This document shows positions 16,203 through 24,250 of a stretch of DNA of 36,074 nt, in pieces. The stretch's first letter is position 1. The number at the start of each line of letters is the position of its first letter. The notes beneath the pieces were generated by a model. It searched no databases. It saw only the letters and a list, made by a program, of their open reading frames with translations, and was not told the origin of the DNA. The DNA comes from Indibacter alkaliphilus LW1 (GTDB lineage Bacteria; Bacteroidota; Bacteroidia; Cytophagales; Cyclobacteriaceae). The stretch is from positions 1-36,074 of the forward strand of contig NZ_ALWO02000030.1 in assembly GCF_000295935.2 (NCBI RefSeq). Reading direction: 5' to 3'. Position numbers and translations under genes: made by a program.

Positions 16203-16854
16203 AATCGAAAGCCAAAATTTTGGATAGAATAACTGTTTCAAATCACACAAAATCCAACTGCGAATTTCAAAACTATTTTGACCCCACCTCATTCTTGGAA
16301 AGCAATTATATCTATTCAATAGGTTTGGTTTGTTCATTCAGTTTAATAAAACTTTTATTGATTTTTACTGATGTATAAGGATCCAAACTTAACTTAAAGT
16401 TCTACTCCGATTCATAATAGAACCTACTGTATAAATCAATTTTTGTTCCTGATATAAGCTTATCTTTTATATGAACTGAACTCATGGATAATTGACCTTC
16501 CAAATAAAAACAATGTCATTTAATTGAAAAAATTGTTTACACATATTCACTTTGTTGAAAAATTTTAATATTACCAATTATTTACTATTAAATATTAATT
16601 AAGTTTTTTTCTGATTTTTTGAAATAACCTGCACATAAAATAAAATAAGCATAACCTGAACTGGTATAAATGCAGTGTTTATTTAAAATAGATTTGCAGG
16701 GTGATATCTGATTAGTTCACCGTGTTCTTTAAAACCAAATTATCAAGAATTTTTTAGTCTAAAGTTTTGGGGCTGTGGCTATCAATATCATCGCTTGAAA
16801 GAATGTCTGAAAAATCTAATCCTATGTAAGCCTATGTAACAAACAAAATAAGAA
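16203..16854. other. AT-rich non-coding region upstream of the second susC
   Basis: About 650 bases with no recognisable gene on either strand and a strongly AT-rich composition. Notable features are the TAGATTTG at 16689-16696 and a short tandem repeat, CCTATGTAA twice with a 1-base spacer, at 16821-16839. The size leaves room for a regulator site or a small RNA, but I cannot define one. Confidence 0.45.
16689..16696 (+). promoter_or_regulatory. Candidate -7 promoter box for the second SusCD operon
   Basis: TAGATTTG matches TAnnTTTG. It would give a 5' untranslated leader of about 220 bases that includes the hairpin at 16855-16880. No clear -33 TTTG accompanies it, so confidence is low. Confidence 0.3.
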
Positions 16855-16880
16855 AACCGGGCTGCGCCAACAACCCGGTT
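16855..16880 (+). other. Leader hairpin upstream of the second susC
   Basis: AACCGGG (16855-16861) pairs with CCCGGTT (16874-16880) around a 12-base loop, 45 bp before the ATG. On the plus strand it is followed by A-rich sequence, so it is not a plus-strand terminator. On the minus strand the stem is followed by a T-rich run, so it could end an antisense transcript. Confidence 0.5.
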
Positions 16881-16925
16881 AAAAATTAAGCTATAAAACG
16901 ACTTATAACATTAACATTTAAATTT

Positions 16926-19900
16926 ATGAATTTTATTTTACTTAAAACCAAGTATACTGCAATCAGTAGCTTGGGGATAGTGCTATTTTTGGCACTTATC
17001 TGTCATTCATCTTTCGCCGGGAATCTAAGCCCGATATCGAAAGGTTCTCCGGATACCAATAACCTCTTTTATCAAAAGGAAGTCAGGGGAAAAGTCCTCG
17101 ATGCAAAAAGGAATGAACCCGTAGTAGGTGCTTCTGTATTCGTTCCCGAAACCAATATTGGTACTATTACAGACCTTGAAGGGGAGTTTTTGATCATGGT
17201 CCCTAATGAGACCAAGGAACTTGTCATCTCATACATAGGCTTCAGAAGTCAGCATGTTGCGATAAGCAATGAAACTTCAATCCTTGTATACCTAGAAGAA
17301 GAAGGAGACCTTCTGGAAGAATTTGTTGTAATGGGCTACGATGTCCAACGAAAAAAAGACCTGACAGGTGCTGTTGCGGTGGTCAATATGGATGAAATTA
17401 AGAATATTCCGGTGGCCAACGTTGAAAACATGCTTGCAGGTAGAGCCCCAGGGGTACAGGTACTCTCTGATAATGGTCCCGGAGGAAATGTTTCAATCAG
17501 GATCAGGGGGTTTGGAACCGTCAACAACAATGATCCGCTATATGTGGTGGACGGTACACCAATCTCAGGTGGCCTCAATTCAATCAACCCCCAGGATATT
17601 GAGTCCCTGCAAGTACTCAAAGATGCTTCTGCCGCTTCCATTTATGGCTCAAGGGCTGCAAACGGGGTGGTTATTATCACAACAAAAAAAGGAAGGAGCG
17701 AAGAAACTTCAGTTAGCCTGGATGCGTATTCCGGGATTCAACAGGCCTTCAATTTGCCAAGAATGCTTTCAGCCCAACAATATGGAGACATGCTTTGGCA
17801 GGCATCTTTAAACGATGGAAGAAATCCAACTTCGGATATTTATGGAAATGACCCTCAAAGGGCACAGATTCCAAGTTTTCTGAACCAAGCTGAAACAATT
17901 CCTTCCGGAGATACCGACTGGGTCAGAGAGATTTTTCAAAATGCCAAAGTGAACTCTTATAATTTGAATGTGTCCAAAGGGGATGAAAATTCCAGACAAC
18001 TGCTCGGCCTTGGATACTTTAATCAGGAGGGAATTATCAGACATACCGGCTTTGACCGGTTTTCAATAAGATACAATTCAGAATACAGAATAAAGAACCG
18101 CATTACCATAGGTCAGAATTTTACCACATCTCTGACTAGAACCAATGATGTTGGAATCAATAGCTCCCTTGGAAGTATAGTTTATGATGCTTTTCAGTTT
18201 CCCTCAATCGTGCCGGTAAGGGATAACCAAGGGAATTTTGCAGGTAACCCTCTTAATGATATTGCCAACCCTCTGGGCTCATTGACCAGACAAAAGGACA
18301 ATACCAGAAACAGGATAAAAGTTCTGGGCAATATTTATGGAGAAGCCGAAATCCTTAAAAACCTTTCTTTCAGAACAAACCTTGGTCTGGATTATGAAAA
18401 CTACAACAGAAGGGCATTTGCCCCTTTGTATGATGAAATTTTATCATTAAGAGTAGTAAACAGCCTATCCGATAACAGCTCATTTTATTATCAGCTGGCA
18501 TGGACCAATACCCTGAATTATAATATTGAATCAGGAAAAAACAGACTGGATTTCCTTCTGGGACAGGAAGCCATTGAACAATACGCTGAATCAAAATCTG
18601 CATACAGGGAAGGATTCCTCTATGAAGACCCAAATTTCAGGTACCTGAGTTATGGTACAGATAACCAACAGAATACAGGGGTTGCCGACCAATGGAATTT
18701 ACTTTCATATTTCGGTAAAGTAAACTATTCCTTCGCCGATAAATATTTGCTTTCTGCAACAGTAAGATATGACGGAACCTCAAGACTTTCCAATAATAAA
18801 TGGGATATTTTCCCTGCGTTTTCAGCTGGATGGAGAATAAGTGAAGAAAATTTCATTGACCTGGGAAGAAGTGTCAATGAGCTGAAAGTCAGGGTTAACT
18901 GGGGGATGACAGGGAATCAGCAACTTCCTGCATACTCAAGCCTTGCAAGCTTTCAGAACAATATCCATCATTCCAACTATGCCATAGATGGTGCACAGGA
19001 AAGTGTTGCGATAGGTCTCGTGGAAACAAGAGTAGCTAATGCCAACCTGACCTGGGAAACTACTACTCAGTCCGGAATTGGTGTAGATATAGAGCTGTTT
19101 GAAAACAGGTTGTCTGTTTCTATGGATTATTTCAATAAAATTACTGACAATCTTTTAGTATATGCTCCAATACCACCAACGTATGGAGGAACAAATGACG
19201 GCGTTTGGACAAATGGCGGAAAAATGAGAAATACAGGGCTTGAGATCGGTGCAAAATATTCCGGAAATGCAGGAGCTTTGTATTACAACCTGGGTCTGAA
19301 TTATTCCTTCTACAGAAATGAACTCATGGAGCTCAGTGATGGAGTAAGTTATCTTGGAATTCCAGGCTCTTCCCTTCATTCTGTTAATTTTGGTCAGGAG
19401 GTGTCCCGAACTTTGCCCGGACAGGCCATTGGCTCCTTCTTTGGCCATGATGCCATAGGTATTTTTCAATCAGTGGAAGAGGTTGAGTCTTACGGTCTAC
19501 AACCGAATGCCCAACCCGGCGATCTTATTTTTAGAGACGTAAATGGAGATGGGGTGATTGATGCCAATGACAGGACTGTAATAGGTTCTCCCCATCCCAA
19601 AGCAATTATAGGATTTAATGCCAATTTCTATTACAAGAATTTTGACCTTAACCTCTTCTTCAACGGATCTTTTGGTCAGGATATCTATAACCTTACCAAA
19701 TACAAAACCCACTTCTTTAACCAGTCTGCTTACAACAAATCTGTTGATCTATTGGGAGCATGGACCCCCGAAAATCCGGGAGCTACAATCCCAAGACTTA
19801 GCCTTGATGATCAAAATGAAAATATCAGACCCTCTTCATTTTTTGTGGAACAGGCATCATTTATCAAGCTGAACAACCTGCAAGTTGGGTACAACATTCC

Positions 19901-20102
19901 TCCTCATAAACTGGGAGGACTTGAACTTAGGGTTTATGGACAGACAAACAACCTCTTTACCCTGACCAATTACAGCGGTATGACCCCTGAAATCGGCCTT
20001 CAAAATTACTCCAGCTCCAATAGAAACCTGGACATTGGAGTGGATAGAGGTGTATACCCTCCCTCTAGAACAATAATTCTTGGGCTCAATATCAAACTTT
20101 AA
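16926..20102 (+). CDS. SusC/RagA-type TonB-dependent transporter without STN domain
   Basis: The 1058-residue outer-membrane protein has a signal peptide (about residues 1-31), a carboxypeptidase-regulatory-like domain at about 52-130 (VRGKVLDAKRNEPVVGASVF), a TonB-box region (FVVMGYDVQRKKDLTG), a plug at about 145-255 (VLKDASAASIYGSRAANGVV) and a full beta-barrel ending TIILGLNIKL. Unlike the transporter at 10205-13516 it lacks the STN domain, and no sigma/anti-sigma pair is adjacent, so it must be controlled differently. A calcium-binding-like loop, DVNGDGVIDANDRTV, lies in the barrel near residue 870, as in many SusC proteins. The ligand is unknown and no enzyme is encoded nearby. Confidence 0.94.
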   Translation: MNFILLKTKYTAISSLGIVLFLALICHSSFAGNLSPISKGSPDTNNLFYQKEVRGKVLDAKRNEPVVGASVFVPETNIGTITDLEGEFLIMVPNETKELVISYIGFRSQHVAISNETSILVYLEEEGDLLEEFVVMGYDVQRKKDLTGAVAVVNMDEIKNIPVANVENMLAGRAPGVQVLSDNGPGGNVSIRIRGFGTVNNNDPLYVVDGTPISGGLNSINPQDIESLQVLKDASAASIYGSRAANGVVIITTKKGRSEETSVSLDAYSGIQQAFNLPRMLSAQQYGDMLWQASLNDGRNPTSDIYGNDPQRAQIPSFLNQAETIPSGDTDWVREIFQNAKVNSYNLNVSKGDENSRQLLGLGYFNQEGIIRHTGFDRFSIRYNSEYRIKNRITIGQNFTTSLTRTNDVGINSSLGSIVYDAFQFPSIVPVRDNQGNFAGNPLNDIANPLGSLTRQKDNTRNRIKVLGNIYGEAEILKNLSFRTNLGLDYENYNRRAFAPLYDEILSLRVVNSLSDNSSFYYQLAWTNTLNYNIESGKNRLDFLLGQEAIEQYAESKSAYREGFLYEDPNFRYLSYGTDNQQNTGVADQWNLLSYFGKVNYSFADKYLLSATVRYDGTSRLSNNKWDIFPAFSAGWRISEENFIDLGRSVNELKVRVNWGMTGNQQLPAYSSLASFQNNIHHSNYAIDGAQESVAIGLVETRVANANLTWETTTQSGIGVDIELFENRLSVSMDYFNKITDNLLVYAPIPPTYGGTNDGVWTNGGKMRNTGLEIGAKYSGNAGALYYNLGLNYSFYRNELMELSDGVSYLGIPGSSLHSVNFGQEVSRTLPGQAIGSFFGHDAIGIFQSVEEVESYGLQPNAQPGDLIFRDVNGDGVIDANDRTVIGSPHPKAIIGFNANFYYKNFDLNLFFNGSFGQDIYNLTKYKTHFFNQSAYNKSVDLLGAWTPENPGATIPRLSLDDQNENIRPSSFFVEQASFIKLNNLQVGYNIPPHKLGGLELRVYGQTNNLFTLTNYSGMTPEIGLQNYSSSNRNLDIGVDRGVYPPSRTIILGLNIKL

Positions 20103-20112
20103 ATAAAGAAAA

Positions 20113-21771
20113 ATGAAATCTTACAGAATAATAATCTTATACATTTTAGGAGCAATGCTAACGTTGGCATGTTCCCCTGAGTTTTTGGAAGAAGTCCCGT
20201 TTGGAGAAGTTTCTCCCGCTGAAATGACCAGGCCTGAAAATGTGGAAAGAGCCATAATTGCTGCTTACAGCGTATTGAACGGTCAGTTTGACAATGCTAC
20301 AAGTGGCTTCAATTCCCCCGCTTCCAACTGGAGCTTCGGGGATGCCGTTTCCGATGATTGCTACAAAGGAGGAGGAGGTACAGGCGATCAAAACCAGATC
20401 CACCAAATGGAAATCTTCAATACAACGCCAGTCATAGCCGATATCCAAAGAAAATGGCTGGCATTGTTTGAAGGTGTAAAAAGGACAAACTATGCATTGC
20501 ACCTTTTGGGAAATTCGGAAGGTTTTAATGCGCAGTTGAAAGATATTAGGACAGGAGAACTGCTGTTCCTTAGAGGTCATTATTATTTTGAATTGAAAAA
20601 AATCTATAAAAATGTTCCGTTTCTGGATGAAGAGGATATCGAAATAGACTCATTCTACAAAGGCAATAAAGATCTTACAGATACAGAGCTTTGGTCAAAA
20701 ATTGAAACAGATTTTAGAAATGCCAAAAACCTTCTTCCGGATAGCCAACAAGACATAGGCAGGCCAAATCGCTACACTGCCTCAGCCTACCTTGCTAAAA
20801 CATACGTTTTTCAGAAAAAATGGGATGAAACCATTCAGGAAGCAGATGAAGTAATCAATTCGGGAAAGTATAGACTGCTGGATGACTTTAGAGAAGTATT
20901 TCTTCCGGAAAACGATAACAGTGAGGAAATAATTTTTGCAGTCCAGTTTTCCGTAAATGACGGAGAACCAAGACATTTTAACGGTGCTATTGGGGATAGA
21001 CTTTCAGCTCCGGGAGGCCCACACTATCCGCAATATGGCTTTCACAGGCCAAGCCAAAACCTCATAAATGCCTATAAAGTTGATCAATCAGGTATTCCTG
21101 TTGCCGGAAATAACCTTTCTGAGCAGGATTATGTGGATCCAAGATTGGACCATACGGTGGGTAGACCAGGTATTCCTTACCTAGATCTGGGGATTAATTA
21201 TGAAGCTTCTTGGGCAAGAGACCTGAGTACTTATGGCCCATTTGCTCCCAAGAAAAGAATTGTATCGGCTTTGTCCAGTCTTCAGGTAAAGGTATGGCCC
21301 TATATCAGCTCCCTTAACTATTATGTGATACGATATCCGGATCTCTTACTTTGGAAAGCAGAAGCCTTGGTGGAAACAGGAAATTTGGAAGGGGCCAGAG
21401 AATTGGTGAACCAGGTAAGGATCAGGGCCAAAAATACTAAGCCTGTTTTGGCTCTGAATAGCCAAATGCCTGCAGCCAAGTATGCCATAGACAGCTACCA
21501 AAGCCCATGGAACAACGCAGATGTAGCCAGGAACGCAGTAAGGTTGGAAAGAAGACTTGAACTTGCCATGGAAGGACATAGATTCTTCGATCTAGTCAGA
21601 TGGGAGATCGCTGATGAAGTAATGAACACTTACTTTGATTCAGAGAAAAATCTACGCTCTCACCTCACTAATGGAAGGTTTGTCAAAGGAAAACATGAGT
21701 ACTTTCCTATTCCACAGCTATACATTGATATTGTTGGGAATGAAAACGTTATCCAGAACAGCGGGTATTAG
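20113..21771 (+). CDS. SusD/RagB-type lipoprotein paired with the second SusC
   Basis: The 552-residue protein has a lipoprotein signal with Cys20 in LTLAC, the SusD N-terminal helical domain (ELLFLRGHYYFELKKIYKNV near residues 150-170) and the C-terminal SusD domain (YVIRYPDLLLWKAEALVETG, ARELVNQVRIRAK, RLERRLELAMEGHRFFDLVR) ending IDIVGNENVIQNSGY. It starts 10 bp after the susC stop, so the two form one transcription unit. The GHRFFDLVRW motif and an expanded middle loop distinguish it from the SusD at 13607-15178, implying a different ligand. No catabolic enzyme accompanies the pair. Confidence 0.94.
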   Translation: MKSYRIIILYILGAMLTLACSPEFLEEVPFGEVSPAEMTRPENVERAIIAAYSVLNGQFDNATSGFNSPASNWSFGDAVSDDCYKGGGGTGDQNQIHQMEIFNTTPVIADIQRKWLALFEGVKRTNYALHLLGNSEGFNAQLKDIRTGELLFLRGHYYFELKKIYKNVPFLDEEDIEIDSFYKGNKDLTDTELWSKIETDFRNAKNLLPDSQQDIGRPNRYTASAYLAKTYVFQKKWDETIQEADEVINSGKYRLLDDFREVFLPENDNSEEIIFAVQFSVNDGEPRHFNGAIGDRLSAPGGPHYPQYGFHRPSQNLINAYKVDQSGIPVAGNNLSEQDYVDPRLDHTVGRPGIPYLDLGINYEASWARDLSTYGPFAPKKRIVSALSSLQVKVWPYISSLNYYVIRYPDLLLWKAEALVETGNLEGARELVNQVRIRAKNTKPVLALNSQMPAAKYAIDSYQSPWNNADVARNAVRLERRLELAMEGHRFFDLVRWEIADEVMNTYFDSEKNLRSHLTNGRFVKGKHEYFPIPQLYIDIVGNENVIQNSGY

Positions 21772-21819
21772 GGTTTTACATATTTTGAAATTCCCAAGCG
21801 AAGTGTCAATGCAGTTTGT

Positions 21820-21852
21820 AAAGCACCTTTCTTTTAGAGAGGTGCTTTTTTT
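21820..21852 (+). terminator. Strong intrinsic terminator after the second SusCD operon
   Basis: AAAGCACCTTTCT (from 21820) pairs with AGAGAGGTGCTTT (to 21848), with one G-T pair and a 3-base loop, and runs into a T tract ending at 21852. It lies 49 bp after the susD stop. Confidence 0.9.
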
Positions 21853-21854
21853 GT

Positions 21855-21935
21855 GTTATTTCTAAAGCCCAACCTTTTTTCTTTCAAGGCTTTTCTCAAT
21901 ATCAACTTACCTGACTTCCCTATTCCCCACTTAAT
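21855..21935 (-). pseudogene. Remnant of an alpha-CTD-like (helix-hairpin-helix) gene
   Basis: The minus strand reads IKWGIGKSGKLILRKALKEK then RLGFRN, in a frame different from the DUF6624 gene it borders. This aligns with the end of the protein at 3362-3673 (LHGMGKASLPILRKALAEKG then LSFKEE), sharing G-x-GK, ILRKAL, EK and the L-x-F end. Only about 26 codons survive; the zinc-ribbon part and a start are absent. It overlaps the last codons of the DUF6624 gene. Confidence 0.68.
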
Positions 21936-22539
21936 TCTTTTGTTTTATCCAACCTACCTGTTTCTTCCAGGATTCAATTTCCTTTTTTCTTAGTTCAAAA
22001 TCTGAAGGAGGTATCTGGTTTTCATTTTTTACCTGATTTCTCATGAGATCGGTCTGTTCTTCCAAGGAATTAAAGCCAATGGATTTTCTTCTTTTATTTA
22101 CTCTTTCCAGGCCGTCATGGGGGGATGGATGTAATAGTCCTTTTTCATCCCAATCGAACTGTGTTCCGTATAGTTGTGGTTTTCCTTCAAACACAGCTAT
22201 CCTGTCCATAAGATAAGCCATTTGTCTTCGCTCCTCCAAAGTTTGCTTCACCTGTTTGCCCATCATTGTCAGGCATTTTCTCATGAACTCCGGTTTACTG
22301 ATAGCATGTTGGATAATTAACCAGGCTGCTTCATTGGCTTCCTTCCCAACTTTTTCCATGCTAGGAAATCCAATGGATTCAATAATTTCATTTAATTGAT
22401 CTACATTTTTTATGTGCAGGGCTTCCATTTCTTTGTTGTAACCCTTGTGGAGCTGTTTGCTTTGAATAAGCCTGTTCCTCAATGCCATATCAGCATTTTT
22501 CAGTGCAATTATTTTTTCAGCTGCAGATCTAATATCCAT
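21931..22539 (-). CDS. DUF6624 family protein
   Basis: The 202-residue protein carries the DUF6624 pattern: GKEANEAAWLIIQHAISKPE, ERRQMAYLMDRIAVFEGKPQ, LYGTQFDWDEKGLLHPSPHD and RVNKRRKSIGFNSLEEQTDL. It has no signal peptide and is predicted cytoplasmic. The role of the family is unknown; members are frequent in Bacteroidetes, often as short secreted or cytoplasmic proteins. The frame is intact, and its stop overlaps the alpha-CTD-like remnant, so its 3' end may lie at a rearrangement junction. Confidence 0.82.
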   Translation of the reverse strand: MDIRSAAEKIIALKNADMALRNRLIQSKQLHKGYNKEMEALHIKNVDQLNEIIESIGFPSMEKVGKEANEAAWLIIQHAISKPEFMRKCLTMMGKQVKQTLEERRQMAYLMDRIAVFEGKPQLYGTQFDWDEKGLLHPSPHDGLERVNKRRKSIGFNSLEEQTDLMRNQVKNENQIPPSDFELRKKEIESWKKQVGWIKQKN

Positions 22540-22630
22540 GTTGGAGTAATGATGGGGGTTGATTTTATTTTAACTCAAGAGACTGGTCGGTTCTAGGTGA
22601 AATTTATCAAATTCTTACAGGTTTTTGTAC

Positions 22631-22870
22631 TCATTTATTTACAATATTAATCCCCTGAAATTCCAGCTCTTTTAATTTCATCCCCGCAAGCAGCAATTGA
22701 TCCGTTTCTATGCACTTCCTGATTTCTTCCATAAGCTTTAAGAGTGACTTTCCTTTATTGATCCGCTCAAAGGGAAAGGGATCCGGATTGGATGAAATGA
22801 TGCTGTCCAGCCTTTTATTGACCTGTATTTCTTTTTCATCCATAAGGGTAAGTATTTCGAAAATATCCAT
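22631..22870 (-). CDS. Small helical protein of unknown function (79 aa)
   Basis: I do not recognise a named family. The product is mostly helical and charged: DIFEILTLMDEKEIQVNKRL at the start, SSNPDPFPFERINKGKSLLK in the middle and LMEEIRKCIETDQLLLAGMK followed by LKELEFQGINIVNK at the end. There is no signal peptide. A truncated paralogue lies at 6829-6930, so the gene belongs to a family with more than one copy in this genome. It is divergent from a truncated RadC/JAB gene 51 bp away. The conserved C-terminal half is the part also retained in the fragment. Confidence 0.6.
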   Translation of the reverse strand: MDIFEILTLMDEKEIQVNKRLDSIISSNPDPFPFERINKGKSLLKLMEEIRKCIETDQLLLAGMKLKELEFQGINIVNK

Positions 22871-22921
22871 TGTTAATATTATTGACTTTTTTGTGTCTAT
22901 ATTTTAAATATTATTTTTTGT

Positions 22922-23113
22922 TTGGAAAACCAGAGCTGCTCGATGGTCCTGGTCCACAACCATCCCTCAGGAAATATCAGACCCTCAGAGCAGGACAGAA
23001 GACTGACCAAAAAACTCTCTGAGGTCGGGAAGCACCTGGTCATCATTGTGCTGGATCATATCATCTTTACAGACTGTGCCTATTTCAGCTTTGCTGACGA
23101 AGGCATGATGTAA
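22922..23113 (+). pseudogene. RadC/JAB-domain protein, N-terminally truncated
   Basis: The 63-codon frame begins with TTG directly before SCSMVLVHNHPSGNIRPSEQ and ends LDHIIFTDCAYFSFADEGMM. The JAMM-type zinc motif H-x-H-P-S-G followed by the distal Asp is intact and the C-terminus is complete for a RadC-like JAB protein. Such proteins normally have about 90 or more residues before this motif, including the conserved upstream Glu; none is present, and the bases upstream are AT-rich. I infer a 5'-deleted gene. Full-length relatives are common in mobile and accessory regions of Bacteroidetes, so this may be a trace of an inserted element. Confidence 0.8.
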
Positions 23114-23116
23114 AGG

Positions 23117-23143
23117 AAAGGGGAGGAAGGCTCCCTTTTTTAC
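23117..23143 (+). terminator. Intrinsic terminator after the RadC/JAB fragment
   Basis: AAAGGGGAG (23117-23125) pairs with CTCCCTTTT (23131-23139), with one G-T pair, around the loop GAAGG, and a T tract follows. It lies 3 bp after the stop codon, so the 3' half of the original gene unit, including its terminator, is retained. Confidence 0.82.
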
Positions 23144-23365
23144 TTTTAAAATAGGATTTAATTAACAAATTGATAGCTGTAATTTCGGACTCTCAACGAT
23201 AGAAAATGGATATGAAAAAGAGATCAATTATCAAATTGAATTTGACTTCTTATTAGAGAAAAGCATTTTGCTGTTGTTTTAAAGGATAAATGTAAAATTG
23301 GTTGAGATTACACTATTCAAATTTATTTCCCTGTGAATTATAATAGAGGTTATTACAGCTTAACC

Positions 23366-24097
23366 CTATTCATTTAACTTTTGAATCATTTTTTGAAGCT
23401 CAGAATGGTAGTTTCTGCCTATTGGAATTACCTCTTCCTTTATCTTTAATTCTTTGGCACATAAGGCATCAATTCTGTTTAGATTAACAATGTAAGATTT
23501 ATGTACTCTTTTAAAGTCATTCTCGGGAAGATTTGGGGCAATATCTTTAATTGGGCTCCTGAGTGTGAAATTCTGGGTATCAGTGATAATATGTGTGTAG
23601 GTGCCTTCGGTTTTAATATACTGAATATCTTTGATTTTTATTTTTTTTAACCAACCTCTATCTCGTACAAAGAATGTATCATCCCCGTTTTTGGAGTGAG
23701 AAATTGAATTACTTGGCTGCTTTTCAGTGTAATATTTGCTTAAGACAAGCTCTATGGTTGTCGAAAGGGTTTCCTGACTGAATGGCTTGATAATGAAGCC
23801 TTCGGGTTTAACTTCTTTAACCCTTTCTATTATTTCGGCATCCGAAAAGGAAGTGACAAAAATTATCGGAATATTAAGATTGTTTTTTATTTTTTTTGCA
23901 AGCTGCACACCATCGAGATCTCCTTCTATTCTGATATCCATCAAAATCAGTTCTGGGTTGAAACGGTTTAAATGGGATTCGATATTTTCACCTGAGCTGA
24001 GTGATTTGACTACATTATAGCCATTCAATTCAAGAAGTTCTTTTATGGTTTCTGAAAGTAGAATATTATCCTCTATTAACAGGATTTTACTTTTCAT
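23366..24097 (-). CDS. LytTR-type two-component response regulator
   Basis: The 243-residue cytoplasmic protein has an N-terminal receiver domain (residues 1-120) with the acidic pair Glu9/Asp10, phospho-acceptor Asp54 in LILMDIRIEG, Thr82 in IIFVTSFSD and Lys104 in FIIKPFS. A LytTR DNA-binding domain follows at about 140-240 (VRDRGWLKKIKIKDIQYIKT, EGTYTHIITD, KRVHKSYIVNLNRI, IPIGRNYHSELQKM). LytTR regulators typically bind two 9-10-bp direct repeats about 21-22 bp apart. The gene is divergent from the histidine kinase at 24251, which makes that kinase its likely partner. Candidate sites of the right geometry occur upstream of the two secreted-protein genes. Confidence 0.94.
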   Translation of the reverse strand: MKSKILLIEDNILLSETIKELLELNGYNVVKSLSSGENIESHLNRFNPELILMDIRIEGDLDGVQLAKKIKNNLNIPIIFVTSFSDAEIIERVKEVKPEGFIIKPFSQETLSTTIELVLSKYYTEKQPSNSISHSKNGDDTFFVRDRGWLKKIKIKDIQYIKTEGTYTHIITDTQNFTLRSPIKDIAPNLPENDFKRVHKSYIVNLNRIDALCAKELKIKEEVIPIGRNYHSELQKMIQKLNE

Positions 24098-24250
24098 AAC
24101 TGATTTAAGTTGTTTGATTACTTATTTTGCGTCGCAATTTAATTTTTAATCATTGAAATGTTAATATGTAATAATATAATACTTTTTATTATTTACGAAG
24201 TAAGGGGTATTAGAGGATTTAGTAAGTTAAAATATTTGAAGAAAGAAATC

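Noticed and set aside
24158-24250. Upstream 31-codon extension of the histidine kinase
   Set aside because: The extension is AT-rich, has no domain similarity, and the ATG at 24251 has a better upstream purine stretch; the longer form cannot be fully excluded.
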